From the NCBI RefSeq assembly GCF_001187905.1, contig NZ_LGIS01000012.1, forward strand, positions 124,001-188,000: a DNA stretch of 64,000 nucleotides, in the 5' to 3' direction. The notes beneath the pieces are model-generated. The model made no database searches, had not been told where the DNA came from, and worked only from the letters and a program-made list of their open reading frames with translations. How positions within the stretch are numbered: position 1 is the stretch's first letter; every line of letters begins with the position of its first letter. Origin of the DNA: Pantoea sp. RIT-PI-b. Lineage in GTDB: Bacteria; Pseudomonadota; Gammaproteobacteria; Enterobacterales; Enterobacteriaceae. Made by a program: the position numbers and the translations under genes. Of the stretch, positions 30,781 through 40,292 are shown in pieces.

Positions 30781-31654
30781 AGTGGGACTCCTTACGTTTA
30801 ATCAGATCGTACAAACGGGTGTTCTCCGGCAGCGAAATACCCTGCGCGCGGGCGCGGCGCAACAGGTAGCCAGTGATGTAATCAATTTCGGTCAGACGCT
30901 GCGCCCGCACATCCTGCAGCATCGATGAGGTGTTGGCGGCGGTGCTATCAATCACGTCGTAAATAATGCCGCGCAGATTATCCACCGCCATATGCTGGCC
31001 TTCGCGCTCCATCACCCAGGCGATCTCTTCACACAAAGTGGCGATTTGCTCTGGCCAGGCTCGCAACGCGCCGTTCTGGCAGTCGTGCTCGACGGTTAGC
31101 GGATTGATCACGCAGTTGATCGCCAGCTTGCGCCAGCTGGCGGCGGCGATGTTGTCATGCCAGGCCACATCCGGCAGCGCCTGATGCAGAATATCGGCGA
31201 TATCGCTCAGGGCCGCGCTCTCGCGATTAGCCGGACCGATATGTGTCATACCCTGGGCGACATGTTTGATCACCGTGCCATCACGCATCGCGGCGTGGGT
31301 GGTGATACCGCGTAGCAGCGGCTGACGCACATCTTTTAGCTCATCCAGCGTGCCCATGCCATTGTGCAGTAGCAAAATGGGGGCATGCGCAGGCAGCACG
31401 CTTTGCAGGTTTTTCACCGCAGGCGAAACCTGTGGCGCTTTTAGTGTCACCAGTAACAGCTGGCTTTCGGCGAGGAACAGCGGATCGTTAGCAATAAATC
31501 TGTGATTGCTCACCTTGCCTTGGGGATCGATGACATTCGCTGAGCAGTAAGGCTGTGGCACACGCAGCCAACCCTGAACCTCATGTCCCTGACGGGCGAG
31601 CGCGGCGAGCCAAATTTGACCTAAGGCGCCACATCCCAACACGGTAATTTTCAT
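30734..31654 (-). CDS. panE: PanE, 2-dehydropantoate 2-reductase
   Basis: NADPH-dependent ketopantoate reductase giving pantoate, needed for pantothenate and coenzyme A. The 306-residue enzyme has the Rossmann motif [13 protein letters not shown] at 7-19, the catalytic Lys region [16 protein letters not shown] near 172-187 and Glu near 256, as in E. coli (303 residues). The C-terminus extends 47 bases into yajL in a different frame, so the two genes overlap; the tail [19 protein letters not shown] resembles the E. coli tail, so the overlap is real and not an annotation artefact. Confidence 0.95.
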   Translation of the reverse strand: MKITVLGCGALGQIWLAALARQGHEVQGWLRVPQPYCSANVIDPQGKVSNHRFIANDPLFLAESQLLLVTLKAPQVSPAVKNLQSVLPAHAPILLLHNGMGTLDELKDVRQPLLRGITTHAAMRDGTVIKHVAQGMTHIGPANRESAALSDIADILHQALPDVAWHDNIAAASWRKLAINCVINPLTVEHDCQNGALRAWPEQIATLCEEIAWVMEREGQHMAVDNLRGIIYDVIDSTAANTSSMLQDVRAQRLTEIDYITGYLLRRARAQGISLPENTRLYDLIKRKESHYERESIGSGLPGTWQ

Positions 31655-31779
31655 TTTGCCTCCCGTGGGCGGGTTCCTGTTTTCACGATATGGGTAAGTA
31701 TAGCTTTCCGCGTATCGTGTTTTATTAGCGCCACAAGACGCGTATTATGCATGTCACTTTAGTATCAGGAGAAGAAAAG

Positions 31780-32271
31780 ATGCCATCTTTCGATATCGTT
31801 TCCGAAGTCGAATTGTCGGAAGTGCGAAATGCCGTGGAGAATGCGAGCCGCGAGATCTCAACCCGTTTCGATTTCCGTAACGTGAGTGCAACCATTGAGC
31901 TCAACGAAAAGAGTGAGACCATCAAAATCAGCAGCGAATCTGATTTCCAGGTAAAACAACTGGTGGATATTCTGCGCGAAAAGCTGCTGAAGCGTGGCAT
32001 TGAAGGCGCGGCAATTGAAGTGCCGGAAGAGATTGTGCACAGCGGTAAAAGCTGGTCGGTGGAAGCCAAGCTGAAAAAGGGTATCGAAAGCGATATCGCC
32101 AAAAAGCTGGTGAAACTGATCAAAGACAGCAAGCTGAAAGTACAGACGCAGATTCAGGGCGAAGAACTGCGCGTAACTGGTAAGTCACGCGATGATCTAC
32201 AGGGTGCGATGGCGCTGGTGCGCGGTGGTAACCTCGGCCAGCCTTTCCAGTTCAAAAACTTCCGCGACTAA
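31780..32271 (+). CDS. yajQ: YajQ, nucleotide-binding protein
   Basis: Conserved cytoplasmic protein of two ferredoxin-like folds; homologues bind GTP/ATP, tRNA or cyclic di-GMP, and no single role is settled. Start ATG at 31780 yields [19 protein letters not shown] and 163 residues, the E. coli length; an ATG 33 bases earlier adds an unrelated leader. Highly charged and conserved through [17 protein letters not shown] and the C-terminal [30 protein letters not shown] provides the ribosome site. Its stop overlaps by four bases with the stop of the convergent AcoR-like gene, part of an insertion that now separates it from yajR. Confidence 0.95.
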   Translation: MPSFDIVSEVELSEVRNAVENASREISTRFDFRNVSATIELNEKSETIKISSESDFQVKQLVDILREKLLKRGIEGAAIEVPEEIVHSGKSWSVEAKLKKGIESDIAKKLVKLIKDSKLKVQTQIQGEELRVTGKSRDDLQGAMALVRGGNLGQPFQFKNFRD

Positions 32272-34040
32272 TCGCGTTTGTCGCGCGCTGCACGACGATA
32301 AAGCGTGCTGCGCGCGACGCCCAATGCCTGCGCCGTTTTACTGATATTGCCATTGAAGCGCTGCAGCGTTTCGCTAATTAAGCGTTCATCATGACTCTGC
32401 CGATCTTCCTGCATGGGTAGTGCTGCGCGGCGATATTCGGCAGGTAAATGCACTTCGGTCACTTCCTCACCTTCATCCGCCAGCGCCAGCAGCACGCGTA
32501 ACAGGCTGCGTAATTGCCGCACATTACCGGGCCACGGCAGCTGTGCCAGCGCGGTCAGCAGCGCAGGCGACAGCTGAATGTCACGTTCTGCGCCGCCCAG
32601 CTCGAGCCATAAACGGCAGATAAACCCTTCGATATCCGGCCAGTCGCGCAGCGGCGGAATGGTCATAGAAAATTCCTGCAGGCGATAAAGTAAATCTTCG
32701 CGGAATTCACCTTCTGCCACACGCTGTGCCAAATCCCGGTGCGTGGCGCAGATAACGGCAAAATTCACCGGCCAGCTGCGACTGGAACCGAGCGGCGCCA
32801 CTTCTTTCTCCTGCAACACCCGTAGCAAGCGAGTTTGCAGCGCCAGTGGCATATCGCCGATCTCATCAAGGAACAGCACGCCGCCGTCCGCTTCGCGTAT
32901 TTTGCCGATATAGCCACTCTTGTTGGCGCCGGTAAAGGCGCCGGGCTGGTAGCCAAACAGCTCGGATTCAATCAGCGCTTCCGGGATTGCCGCGCAGTTA
33001 ATCGCCACAAACTTGCCTTCACGCCAGCGGCTCTGCTGATGCAGTGCACGACTTACAAACTCTTTGCCGCTGCCGGTTTCGCCGTGAATGCAGAGTGACA
33101 CCCCGGCGTTAAGCAGCCGCACCATCTTTTCGCCATCGCGATGCAGCGAGAAGGGCAGATCGCGGGTAGGTTCGCTCGGTGCGGCGAAATGGCTGCGCTG
33201 TGGCGCGCGCAGGCGGAAATAGTAGCGCTGGGTGGCGTAATCGAGCGGCATGGGAAGGGTATTGGCGTGTTGCTGCTGCTGCGGAAACAGCTGCTGGAAA
33301 GTCACGCTGCCGAGTTGATCGCTACTCAATGCCAGCTCGCGCATCGCCAGACGATTCGCGGCGGTCAACACGTTATCTGAAAATACCAGCAGCAGCTCAT
33401 CGCTGGTATCGATGCCTTGTGGCTGAAGGTGCAGACTCATCAACCACTGCTGCGGATGCAGGCTCTGCTTCACCCACAAATACTCAATTTGTTTCGCTGC
33501 GGCTTTGACCCAGCTAAAGGTTTGCGGATGTGGGAAGTGCGCCGGACCGGAGATATCCAGCACGCCAGCAATCTGACCGTTCGGCATTTGCAACGGCATC
33601 GCCGCGCAGTACAGCCCTTGATTGAGCGTCAGGAAGTGCTGATGGCCGGCAATTTCGCAGCCATCATCAATCGCCAGCGCGGTGCCAATCGCATTGGTGC
33701 CACGCCCGCATTCACTCCACAAATTGCCGGGTGCCAGCGCATAACGCTGAGCTTTTTCCATCGAGGGCATATCGCCAAAGGTATTGAGTACCAAACCGGT
33801 GGCATCCGAGAGAATGACCACCGATTGCTTCTCAGCCAGTTTTTGCGCCAGCTGGTTAATCACCGGCTGGGCGAACTGCTGCAGTCCGGCATTGCTGGCG
33901 AGCAGGTCTGCCAGCTCACCCTGGCGAACGCGAGGAAAATCGTCGGCGGTGCGATCGAGGCCATACAGCTGGCTACGAAACCAGGAGTCGCTTAACAGCG
34001 GATTGGCGGTAACGGCAGACGCGGATGGATTTCCCTGCAT
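32268..34040 (-). CDS. AcoR-like sigma54-dependent transcriptional activator
   Basis: Enhancer-binding activator of sigma54 promoters, related to AcoR and similar regulators of acetoin, alcohol and aldehyde use. The frame opens at 34076, but ATG 34040 has an ACGAGGTC ribosome site and is preferred (590 residues). Domains: GAF sensor (about 50-200, [15 protein letters not shown]), second ligand-binding region, AAA+ ATPase (about 305-530) with Walker A GETGSGKE, sigma54-contact loop GAFTGA and Walker [12 protein letters not shown], and a Fis-type helix-turn-helix ([20 protein letters not shown]). No receiver domain, so it is ligand controlled. It is divergent from an aldehyde/alcohol dehydrogenase pair behind a sigma54 promoter, its likely target. 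No direct counterpart lies here in E. coli. Confidence 0.93.
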   Translation of the reverse strand: MQGNPSASAVTANPLLSDSWFRSQLYGLDRTADDFPRVRQGELADLLASNAGLQQFAQPVINQLAQKLAEKQSVVILSDATGLVLNTFGDMPSMEKAQRYALAPGNLWSECGRGTNAIGTALAIDDGCEIAGHQHFLTLNQGLYCAAMPLQMPNGQIAGVLDISGPAHFPHPQTFSWVKAAAKQIEYLWVKQSLHPQQWLMSLHLQPQGIDTSDELLLVFSDNVLTAANRLAMRELALSSDQLGSVTFQQLFPQQQQHANTLPMPLDYATQRYYFRLRAPQRSHFAAPSEPTRDLPFSLHRDGEKMVRLLNAGVSLCIHGETGSGKEFVSRALHQQSRWREGKFVAINCAAIPEALIESELFGYQPGAFTGANKSGYIGKIREADGGVLFLDEIGDMPLALQTRLLRVLQEKEVAPLGSSRSWPVNFAVICATHRDLAQRVAEGEFREDLLYRLQEFSMTIPPLRDWPDIEGFICRLWLELGGAERDIQLSPALLTALAQLPWPGNVRQLRSLLRVLLALADEGEEVTEVHLPAEYRRAALPMQEDRQSHDERLISETLQRFNGNISKTAQALGVARSTLYRRAARDKRD

Positions 34041-34098
34041 TGATGACCTCGTACCCAAGCGAAAGTGTTGCGGCATTGTAGCGGCTTGGTTTCCGTAC

Positions 34099-34115
34099 TG
34101 TTGCGATACGCAACA
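34099..34115. promoter_or_regulatory. Inverted repeat, likely activator-binding (UAS) site
   Basis: TGTTGCG-ATA-CGCAACA is a perfect 7-bp inverted repeat with a three-base centre. It lies about 115 bases upstream of the -24 element of the sigma54 promoter and 59 bases from the start of the AcoR-like gene, the usual place for an enhancer-binding protein site. Fis-type helix-turn-helix dimers bind such palindromes. Binding by the neighbouring regulator is inferred. Confidence 0.6.
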
Positions 34116-34222
34116 CAGATGACGATTTTTTCTCCATCTTCTCGCGCAGAAAGTGGAAGTGTGATTTGTTAATCTTATGATTTATTTGGTTATTTATGCA
34201 TTTTTTGTTGGGTTGGTAAAAC

Positions 34223-34238
34223 TGGCACGCGCGCTGCA
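34223..34238 (+). promoter_or_regulatory. Sigma54 (-24/-12) promoter for the aldehyde dehydrogenase gene
   Basis: TGGCACG-CGCG-CTGCA matches the consensus TGGCACG-N4-TTGCA at 11 of 12 fixed positions. The invariant GG (34224-34225) and GC (34236-34237) are ten bases apart, as required. Expected transcription start is near 34249, leaving a leader of about 80 bases before the aldehyde dehydrogenase gene. The divergent gene encodes a sigma54 activator. Confidence 0.85.
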
Positions 34239-34329
34239 ATAGCTTATCCAGCAGCGTGTTAATCAATGAAGTCATACAACGTTGCCGCTGTCCGTTCAGA
34301 TTATCTGACCCTACATTAAGGAGTTTGCG

Positions 34330-35850
34330 ATGCGTTATGCACATCCCGGCACGCCCGGCGCTTTGGTTTCATTTCAGGCGACCTACGGCAACTACATTGC
34401 GGGCAAATTCGTCGAGCCGCTCAGCGGCCAATACTTTACCAATACTTCACCGGTAAATGGCAGCGATATTGCGCAATTCCCACGTTCAGACGCGCGGGAT
34501 ATCGATTTAGCACTGGACGCTGCTCATCAGGCCGCTGACGCCTGGGGGAAAACCAGTGTGCAGCAGCGTGCCAATATCCTGCTGCAGGTAGCGGATCGCA
34601 TCGAGGCGAATCTTGAGAAACTGGCGGTGGCGGAGAGTTGGGATAACGGTAAGCCGATCCGTGAAACACTGAATGCCGATCTGCCGCTGGCGGTGGATCA
34701 CTTCCGCTACTTCGCCGGTTGTCTGCGCGCGCAAGAGGGCAGCACCGCGGAGATCGATGAAACTACCGTGGCCTATCACTTCCATGAACCGCTCGGCGTG
34801 GTAGGGCAAATCATCCCATGGAACTTCCCGCTGTTGATGGCGGCGTGGAAACTGGCACCGGCATTAGCGGCAGGTAACTGCGTGGTGTTGAAACCTGCCG
34901 AGCAGACGCCGCTGGGGATTACGCTGCTGATGGAAGTGATTGGCGATCTGTTCCCGGCAGGCGTGCTGAATGTGGTGCAGGGATTTGGCCGTGAAGCGGG
35001 GGAAGCGCTGGCGACCAGCAAGCGCATCGCCAAAATCGCCTTCACCGGTTCAACTCCGGTTGGGCGTCACATCATGGCCTGTGCCGCTGAAAATATCATT
35101 CCCTGCACCGTGGAGCTGGGTGGCAAGTCGCCGAACATCTACTTCGCTGATGTGATGGACGGTGAGGACGAGTTTATAGAGAAAGCGGTAGAAGGCTTAG
35201 TACTCGGCTTCTTCAATCAGGGTGAAGTTTGTACCTGTCCTTCGCGCGCGCTGATCCATGAATCGATCTATCAAGCCTTTATAGATCGCGTAATGGCGAA
35301 GGTGGCAAATATCCGCCGTGGCGATCCGCTCGATACTGACACTATGATCGGCGCGCAGGCCTCGCGTCAGCAATTCGACAAAATCCTGTCATATATCAAC
35401 ATCGCACGTGACGAAGGCGGGCAAATTCTGACCGGTGGCGAACGCGCGAGCGTGGCCGCTGAGCTGAATGATGGATTCTACATTCAGCCAACCTTAATCA
35501 AAGGAACTAACCAGATGCGCTGTTTCCAGGAGGAGATTTTTGGGCCGGTGATTGGCGTTACCACCTTTAAGGATGAGGCTGAAGCGCTGGCGATTGCCAA
35601 CGAAACGCAGTTTGGTCTTGGGGCTGGCGTGTGGACGCGTGATACCAATCTGGCGTATCGCATGGGACGCGGCATTAAAGCGGGGCGCGTCTGGACCAAC
35701 TGCTATCACATCTATCCCGCTCATGCGGCATTCGGCGGCTATAAGCAATCGGGTGTTGGCCGTGAGACGCACAAAATGGCGCTGAGCGCTTATCAACAAA
35801 CCAAAAATCTGCTGGTCAGCTATGGCACCGCGCCGTTAGGCCTGTTCTGA
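34330..35850 (+). CDS. aldB: Aldehyde dehydrogenase (AldB/AcoD/ExaC type)
   Basis: NAD(P)-dependent dehydrogenase oxidising acetaldehyde or similar aldehydes to acids. The 506-residue protein resembles E. coli AldB (512): cofactor loop [13 protein letters not shown] near 236-248, ELGGKSPN with the catalytic Glu near 262, and the nucleophile Cys in [11 protein letters not shown] near 300; C-terminal [12 protein letters not shown] matches AldB. GGAGTTTGCG precedes ATG at 34330. It is followed after 30 bases by a zinc alcohol dehydrogenase, so the pair could take ethanol or another alcohol to the acid. Expression should depend on sigma54 and the AcoR-like activator. Symbol given by similarity; the locus is not that of E. 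coli aldB. Confidence 0.9.
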   Translation: MRYAHPGTPGALVSFQATYGNYIAGKFVEPLSGQYFTNTSPVNGSDIAQFPRSDARDIDLALDAAHQAADAWGKTSVQQRANILLQVADRIEANLEKLAVAESWDNGKPIRETLNADLPLAVDHFRYFAGCLRAQEGSTAEIDETTVAYHFHEPLGVVGQIIPWNFPLLMAAWKLAPALAAGNCVVLKPAEQTPLGITLLMEVIGDLFPAGVLNVVQGFGREAGEALATSKRIAKIAFTGSTPVGRHIMACAAENIIPCTVELGGKSPNIYFADVMDGEDEFIEKAVEGLVLGFFNQGEVCTCPSRALIHESIYQAFIDRVMAKVANIRRGDPLDTDTMIGAQASRQQFDKILSYINIARDEGGQILTGGERASVAAELNDGFYIQPTLIKGTNQMRCFQEEIFGPVIGVTTFKDEAEALAIANETQFGLGAGVWTRDTNLAYRMGRGIKAGRVWTNCYHIYPAHAAFGGYKQSGVGRETHKMALSAYQQTKNLLVSYGTAPLGLF

Positions 35851-35880
35851 GTCCGCATCCGATCAAATGGAGAGTGAAAG

Positions 35881-36921
35881 ATGAATATGCAAATCAAAAC
35901 CACTATGAAAGCCGCCGTGGTGAAGTCTTTTGGTGAACCGTTAGTGATTGAGCAGGTACCGGTGCCGCAGGTGGGACCGGGGCAGATTTTGGTGAAGATC
36001 GCCGCCACCGGCGTGTGTCACACCGATTTACACGCCGCGGAAGGCGACTGGCCGATCAAGCCGAATCCGCCGTTTATTCCGGGTCATGAAGGTGTCGGCC
36101 AGGTTGTGGCTCTGGGCGCAGGCGTTAAACATTTGAAACTGGGCGATCGCGTGGGCGTGCCGTGGCTCTATTCGGCCTGCGGTCACTGCGAGCATTGCCT
36201 TGATAGCTGGGAAACGCTGTGTTTGTCGCAGCAAAACGCCGGCTACTCGGTAAACGGCAGTTTCGCCGAGTATTGCCTCGCTGATGCTAACTATGTCGGC
36301 ATCATTCCGGATAACGTTGATTACAATGAAATCGCACCGATTCTCTGCGCGGGCGTCACCGTCTACAAAGGGCTGAAGATGACCGACACCAAACCCGGCG
36401 ATTGGGTGGTGATTTCGGGCATTGGCGGCCTGGGTCATATGGCGGTGCAATATGCGGTAGCGATGGGATTGAACGTGGCGGCTGTAGATATTGATGATGA
36501 GAAGCTGGAATTTGCTAAACGCTTAGGTGCCAGCGTGGTGGCGAATGCGAAAAATGTCGATCCGACCAAAGTGTTTCAGGAGAGCTTCGGTGGCGCGCAT
36601 GGCGTGCTGGTGACGGCGGTTTCACCGAAAGCCTTCGAGCAGGCGATTGGCACGCTGCGTCGTGGCGGTACCATGGTGCTGAACGGTTTGCCGCCGGGAA
36701 AATTTGATTTGTCGATCTTCAATATGGTGCTGGATGGCATCACGGTGCGCGGTTCCATCGTCGGGACGCGTAAAGATCTGCAGGAGGCATTGGATTTCGC
36801 CGGTCGTCATAAAGTGAAAGCCACCGTGGCGGTGGAACCGCTAACCAACATCAACGATATTTTCGCGCGCATGCACGCCGGCAAGATTGAAGGGCGTATC
36901 GTGGTGGATCTGTCGCTGTAA
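35881..36921 (+). CDS. adhP: Zinc-dependent alcohol dehydrogenase (AdhP-like)
   Basis: Medium-chain, NAD-dependent alcohol dehydrogenase. The 346-residue protein resembles E. coli AdhP: catalytic zinc ligands in GVCHTD near 45-50 and GHEGVG near 68-73, the four-cysteine structural zinc loop [15 protein letters not shown] near 100-114, and the Rossmann motif [13 protein letters not shown] near 180-192. ATG at 35881 with GGAGAG is preferred; the E. coli-like start MKAAVV lies eight codons later. Second gene of the sigma54-controlled pair with aldB; probable role is alcohol oxidation to the aldehyde that AldB consumes. Substrate not determinable from sequence. Confidence 0.9.
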   Translation: MNMQIKTTMKAAVVKSFGEPLVIEQVPVPQVGPGQILVKIAATGVCHTDLHAAEGDWPIKPNPPFIPGHEGVGQVVALGAGVKHLKLGDRVGVPWLYSACGHCEHCLDSWETLCLSQQNAGYSVNGSFAEYCLADANYVGIIPDNVDYNEIAPILCAGVTVYKGLKMTDTKPGDWVVISGIGGLGHMAVQYAVAMGLNVAAVDIDDEKLEFAKRLGASVVANAKNVDPTKVFQESFGGAHGVLVTAVSPKAFEQAIGTLRRGGTMVLNGLPPGKFDLSIFNMVLDGITVRGSIVGTRKDLQEALDFAGRHKVKATVAVEPLTNINDIFARMHAGKIEGRIVVDLSL

Positions 36922-36948
36922 GAAAAAGCCCGACACGGAGGTCGGGCT
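36921..36948 (-). terminator. Rho-independent terminator after yajR (minus strand)
   Basis: Stem AGCCCGAC / GTCGGGCT with a six-base loop. Read on the minus strand it runs into CTTTTTCTT, so it mainly ends yajR transcription; on the plus strand there is no T-run but it follows adhP immediately and may act weakly there too. Confidence 0.82.
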
Positions 36949-36954
36949 GATGAT

Positions 36955-38319
36955 TTAGCAGCTGGCGAGCAGCGCTTCGAGTTCTACGCGGCTCGTCACT
37001 TTGCTGTCTATTTTGATATAAGCACTTTTCTCTTCCGGCACGATAAACACTGACGCCACGCCGGGTTGTGCTTTCAAACGTTTCTCAAGGTTTGGCACCG
37101 CCAGCACCGCATCGCTGAGCATGATACGCAGGCTGCTGACGTAAGGCGGTTCCTGCATCGACATCGCCACAAATAGCCACGCTGCCGCGACAATGGCGCC
37201 AACCAGGAATACGGTTTGTGCATCAACATGACCAAAGATCCAGCCGCCCATGCTGCCGCCAATCGCCACGCCAATGAACTGGCTGGTGGAGTAAATGCCC
37301 ATCGCGGTGCCTTTGTAGCCTGGCGGCGACTCTTTGCTGATCAGGGAAGGCAGAATGGCTTCCATCAGGTTGAAGGCGAGGAAGAACAGCTGCACGCCAA
37401 TCACCAGCGTCCAGAAGTGACCTGCCGCGCCCCACAGCACGATTTCCGCAACGATGATCGTCGCCACGCAGCCAACGAACACGCGCTTCATGCGGCGTTT
37501 CACTTCGGCATAGATGATGAAGGGCACTACGGCGACAAACGCGACTAACATGGTGACCAGATAGACTTTCCAATGTTCTGCTGCTGGCAATCCAGCCTGT
37601 TCAAACTGGCCAGGCAGCGCCACGAAACTCGACATCAGCAGAATATGCAGACAGAGAATGCCGATATTCAATTTTAATAATCTTGGGTTGGCCAGCACCG
37701 TGCGGATGCTGCCTTTTACCATGCCCGATTCACGATTGAGCACGTGGTTTGGTGCATTCGGCACCACTAACAGGGTGATGACGATGCCAAGCGTCGCGAG
37801 GATAGCAATCATCCAGAACAGCGCGTGCAAGCCCAGCGCATGCGTCACGATGGGACCGACCACCATCGCAATGGCAAAGGTGACGCCGAAGCTGATGCCA
37901 ATAAATGCCATGGCTTTCGTACGGTTCTGTTCGCGGGTTAAATCCGACAGCAATGCCATCACCGCTGCAGCAATCGCGCCAGAGCCCTGTAATGCACGGC
38001 CTAAGATCACGCCCCATATGGAGTCGGAGGTTGCGGCAATGATGCTGCCGAAGACAAACAGCATCAGTCCGCCGACGATCAACGGCTTACGGCCGACACG
38101 ATCGGAGAGCAGACCGAAAGGAATCTGGAAGATGGCTTGCGCCAAACCATAGATGCCGATTGCGAGACCAATCAGCGTTTCACTGGCGCCCTGTAACGCC
38201 ATGCCGTACGTGGTGAGTACCGGCAAGACCATAAACATTCCCAGCATGCGCAGGGAAAAAACCGTACCTAAACCCCATGTAGCGCGAAGCTCTACTGGCG
38301 TCATTTTATTGTCGTTCAT
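36955..38319 (-). CDS. yajR: YajR, major facilitator superfamily transporter
   Basis: Inner-membrane proton-driven exporter of the DHA1 group, substrate unknown. The 454-residue protein (E. coli length) has 12 predicted helices in residues 10-385, motif A GLLSDRVGRKP between helices 2 and 3 (near 69-79), and a C-terminal soluble domain of about 65 residues (VLAVPNLEKRLKAQPGVASVFIV onward in segments) with a ferredoxin-like fold, the YAM domain known from the E. coli structure. Located between the inserted adh module and cyoE; in E. coli it follows yajQ directly. It has its own terminator and is separated from cyoE by the cyo terminator. Confidence 0.95.
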   Translation of the reverse strand: MNDNKMTPVELRATWGLGTVFSLRMLGMFMVLPVLTTYGMALQGASETLIGLAIGIYGLAQAIFQIPFGLLSDRVGRKPLIVGGLMLFVFGSIIAATSDSIWGVILGRALQGSGAIAAAVMALLSDLTREQNRTKAMAFIGISFGVTFAIAMVVGPIVTHALGLHALFWMIAILATLGIVITLLVVPNAPNHVLNRESGMVKGSIRTVLANPRLLKLNIGILCLHILLMSSFVALPGQFEQAGLPAAEHWKVYLVTMLVAFVAVVPFIIYAEVKRRMKRVFVGCVATIIVAEIVLWGAAGHFWTLVIGVQLFFLAFNLMEAILPSLISKESPPGYKGTAMGIYSTSQFIGVAIGGSMGGWIFGHVDAQTVFLVGAIVAAAWLFVAMSMQEPPYVSSLRIMLSDAVLAVPNLEKRLKAQPGVASVFIVPEEKSAYIKIDSKVTSRVELEALLASC

Positions 38320-38397
38320 GTTTACCTCAAAATTATACTGCGCCCATTTTAGGCAGCAGGGCAGGGCGGGTAAAACATTTGTTCTTAAGCAGTGGTA

Positions 38398-38432
38398 ACA
38401 AAAAGAAAGGGCGCGAAATTCGCGCCCTTTCT
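38398..38432 (-). terminator. Rho-independent terminator of the cyo operon
   Basis: A 12-bp stem AGAAAGGGCGCG / CGCGCCCTTTCT with loop AAATT lies 18 bases after the cyoE stop. On the minus strand it is followed by TTTTGTT. Confidence 0.88.
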
Positions 38433-38449
38433 GGTTTTGCGGAGCTGAA

Positions 38450-39337
38450 TTACCAGACGTAAGTCAGCAAGTCTTTCGACGCCGGCGTCATGAAATCAAC
38501 TGACATCATCACGCTGAGGGCAGTGATAGCGATAATCGAGAACACAAACAGTTTACGCGCCCAAACTTTATCGTTTGAGGTTTTGTAACCTGAAAGCGCC
38601 ATCCCGAGCCACCACACGCTCACGGCCGCGGCCACCACCAGATATTTGTAGCCCGCGTAACCGCCAAGGGTCAGCATCAGCGTGGCAATCATGAACGCCA
38701 GGATATACAGCGTAATATGATTTTTCGCCACCGAGATGCCTTTCACTACCGGCAGAACCGGAATGTTGGCAGCCTGGTAATCTTTAAAGCGGAAGATGGC
38801 AATCGCATAGGAGTGCGGCATCTGCCACAGGCTAAAGATAGCCAGTAAAATCAACGCGCCAGCGTCAAACTGGTTGGTTACCGCGCAGTAGCCAATCACT
38901 GGCGGCGCAGCGCCAGAGAGACTACCAATCAGCGTGCCGTAGACAGAGTTACGCTTCATATAGAGGCTGTAAACGCCTACGTAGACCACGAAGCCCATCA
39001 CCGCCAGCCACATGGCCAGCGGGTTAGCGCCGAAATACAGCAACGCAAAGCCAGCAATACCCAATGCGGTTGCATAAACCAGGCTTACTTTCGCCGAGAT
39101 CAGGCCTTTGACCAGAACACGGTTCCGCGTTCTCTCCATTTTGATGTCGATATCGCGGTCAATCACGTTGTTGAATACACAACCTGATGCGACGACCAGC
39201 GACACGCCAACCAGCGAGGCGAGAAACAGGGTGTAATCAATGCTGCCTTTCGAAGCCAGCAGGAATCCACCGATCACAGAAATTAAATTGCCGAAAATAA
39301 TTCCTGGTTTTGTTACTTGCAGGTATTGCTTAATCAT
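38450..39337 (-). CDS. cyoE: CyoE, protoheme IX farnesyltransferase (heme O synthase)
   Basis: UbiA-family membrane enzyme that attaches a farnesyl group to heme B, making heme O for cytochrome bo3. The frame extends into cyoD to 39523, but the family start [20 protein letters not shown] is at 39337, giving 295 residues (E. coli 296). The aspartate motif [18 protein letters not shown] near 63-80 and the second loop [21 protein letters not shown] near 135-155, in parts, are typical, with about nine membrane helices. Last gene of cyoABCDE; the farnesyl donor comes from IspA, also in this window. Confidence 0.96.
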   Translation of the reverse strand: MIKQYLQVTKPGIIFGNLISVIGGFLLASKGSIDYTLFLASLVGVSLVVASGCVFNNVIDRDIDIKMERTRNRVLVKGLISAKVSLVYATALGIAGFALLYFGANPLAMWLAVMGFVVYVGVYSLYMKRNSVYGTLIGSLSGAAPPVIGYCAVTNQFDAGALILLAIFSLWQMPHSYAIAIFRFKDYQAANIPVLPVVKGISVAKNHITLYILAFMIATLMLTLGGYAGYKYLVVAAAVSVWWLGMALSGYKTSNDKVWARKLFVFSIIAITALSVMMSVDFMTPASKDLLTYVW

Positions 39338-39348
39338 TACACGACTCT

Positions 39349-39678
39349 TTAGTGGGCCATCATGTTGTAGTTGAGGTTCCACATAATCCACAGTGAGCCT
39401 ACGACAACAATCAAGATGATGAGTGCTGAGAAGACAATGGCCACCATGTTCCAGCCACCTTCTGATTTGCTGTCTAAGTGCAGGAAGTAGACCAGGTGAA
39501 CCAGCACCTGAACCACCGCACACACCAGAACCACACCCAGAATAGTGCCGTGTGAAGCGCCGCCATCCATTACCATCCAGAACGGAATACCGGTCAGGAT
39601 GATCGAGAGGACGAAGCCGATCATGTAAGACTTCACGCTACCGTGCGAAGCGCCATGTTCGTTAACAGAATGACTCAT
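39349..39678 (-). CDS. cyoD: CyoD, cytochrome bo3 oxidase subunit IV
   Basis: Small subunit with three membrane helices that helps assembly of the CuB site. The upstream in-frame extension to 39723 lies within cyoC; the family start [18 protein letters not shown] is at 39678 and gives 109 residues, the E. coli length. Helices at about 20-40, 48-70 and 80-103. Its start overlaps the cyoC stop by one base (TAATG). Confidence 0.96.
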   Translation of the reverse strand: MSHSVNEHGASHGSVKSYMIGFVLSIILTGIPFWMVMDGGASHGTILGVVLVCAVVQVLVHLVYFLHLDSKSEGGWNMVAIVFSALIILIVVVGSLWIMWNLNYNMMAH

Positions 39679-40292
39679 TACATGGCTCCCATCAGGTAGA
39701 CAACGGTGAATACGCAGATCCAAACCACATCCAGGAAGTGCCAGAACAAGCTAAGGCACATGATACGGGTGCGGTTGGTTGCAGTCAGACCACGTTTAGA
39801 AATCTGGAACATCATCACTGCCATCCAGATCAGACCAGAGGTCACGTGCAGACCGTGCGTGCCGACCAGCGTAAAGAACGCTGACAGGAAGCCGCTGCGG
39901 TCAGGACCGAAGCCTTCCTTGATCAGGTGATGGAATTCATAGATTTCCATCCCGATGAAGCCCGCACCGAACAGGAAGGTCAGGGCTAACCAGCTGATGA
40001 CCGAACCCTTGTTCTGGTTGTTCATCGCGATCACTGCCATACCATAGGTAATGGAGCTGAGCAGCAGCAGCGCGGTTTCGACCAGTACGAACGGCAGTTC
40101 GAAGATGTCTTTACCTGCCGGGCCACCGGCAGTGTTATTGACCATAACTGCATAGGTCGCAAACAGGGTTGCGAAGATAATGCAGTCACTCATCAGGTAG
40201 ATCCAGAAGCCAAAGACTTTATTGGCTCCTGCATCGTGATGCCCATGCTCCGCATGGGCGTCGTGGTGGTGTTTTGCAGTTTCAGTTGACAT
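39678..40292 (-). CDS. cyoC: CyoC, cytochrome bo3 oxidase subunit III
   Basis: Five-helix subunit of the heme-copper oxidase, 204 residues as in E. coli. The N-terminus is histidine-rich ([14 protein letters not shown]), then [22 protein letters not shown] and later [15 protein letters not shown], the family signature. Start and stop each share one base with the neighbouring cyoB and cyoD genes, so the three are tightly coupled. Confidence 0.97.
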   Translation of the reverse strand: MSTETAKHHHDAHAEHGHHDAGANKVFGFWIYLMSDCIIFATLFATYAVMVNNTAGGPAGKDIFELPFVLVETALLLLSSITYGMAVIAMNNQNKGSVISWLALTFLFGAGFIGMEIYEFHHLIKEGFGPDRSGFLSAFFTLVGTHGLHVTSGLIWMAVMMFQISKRGLTATNRTRIMCLSLFWHFLDVVWICVFTVVYLMGAM

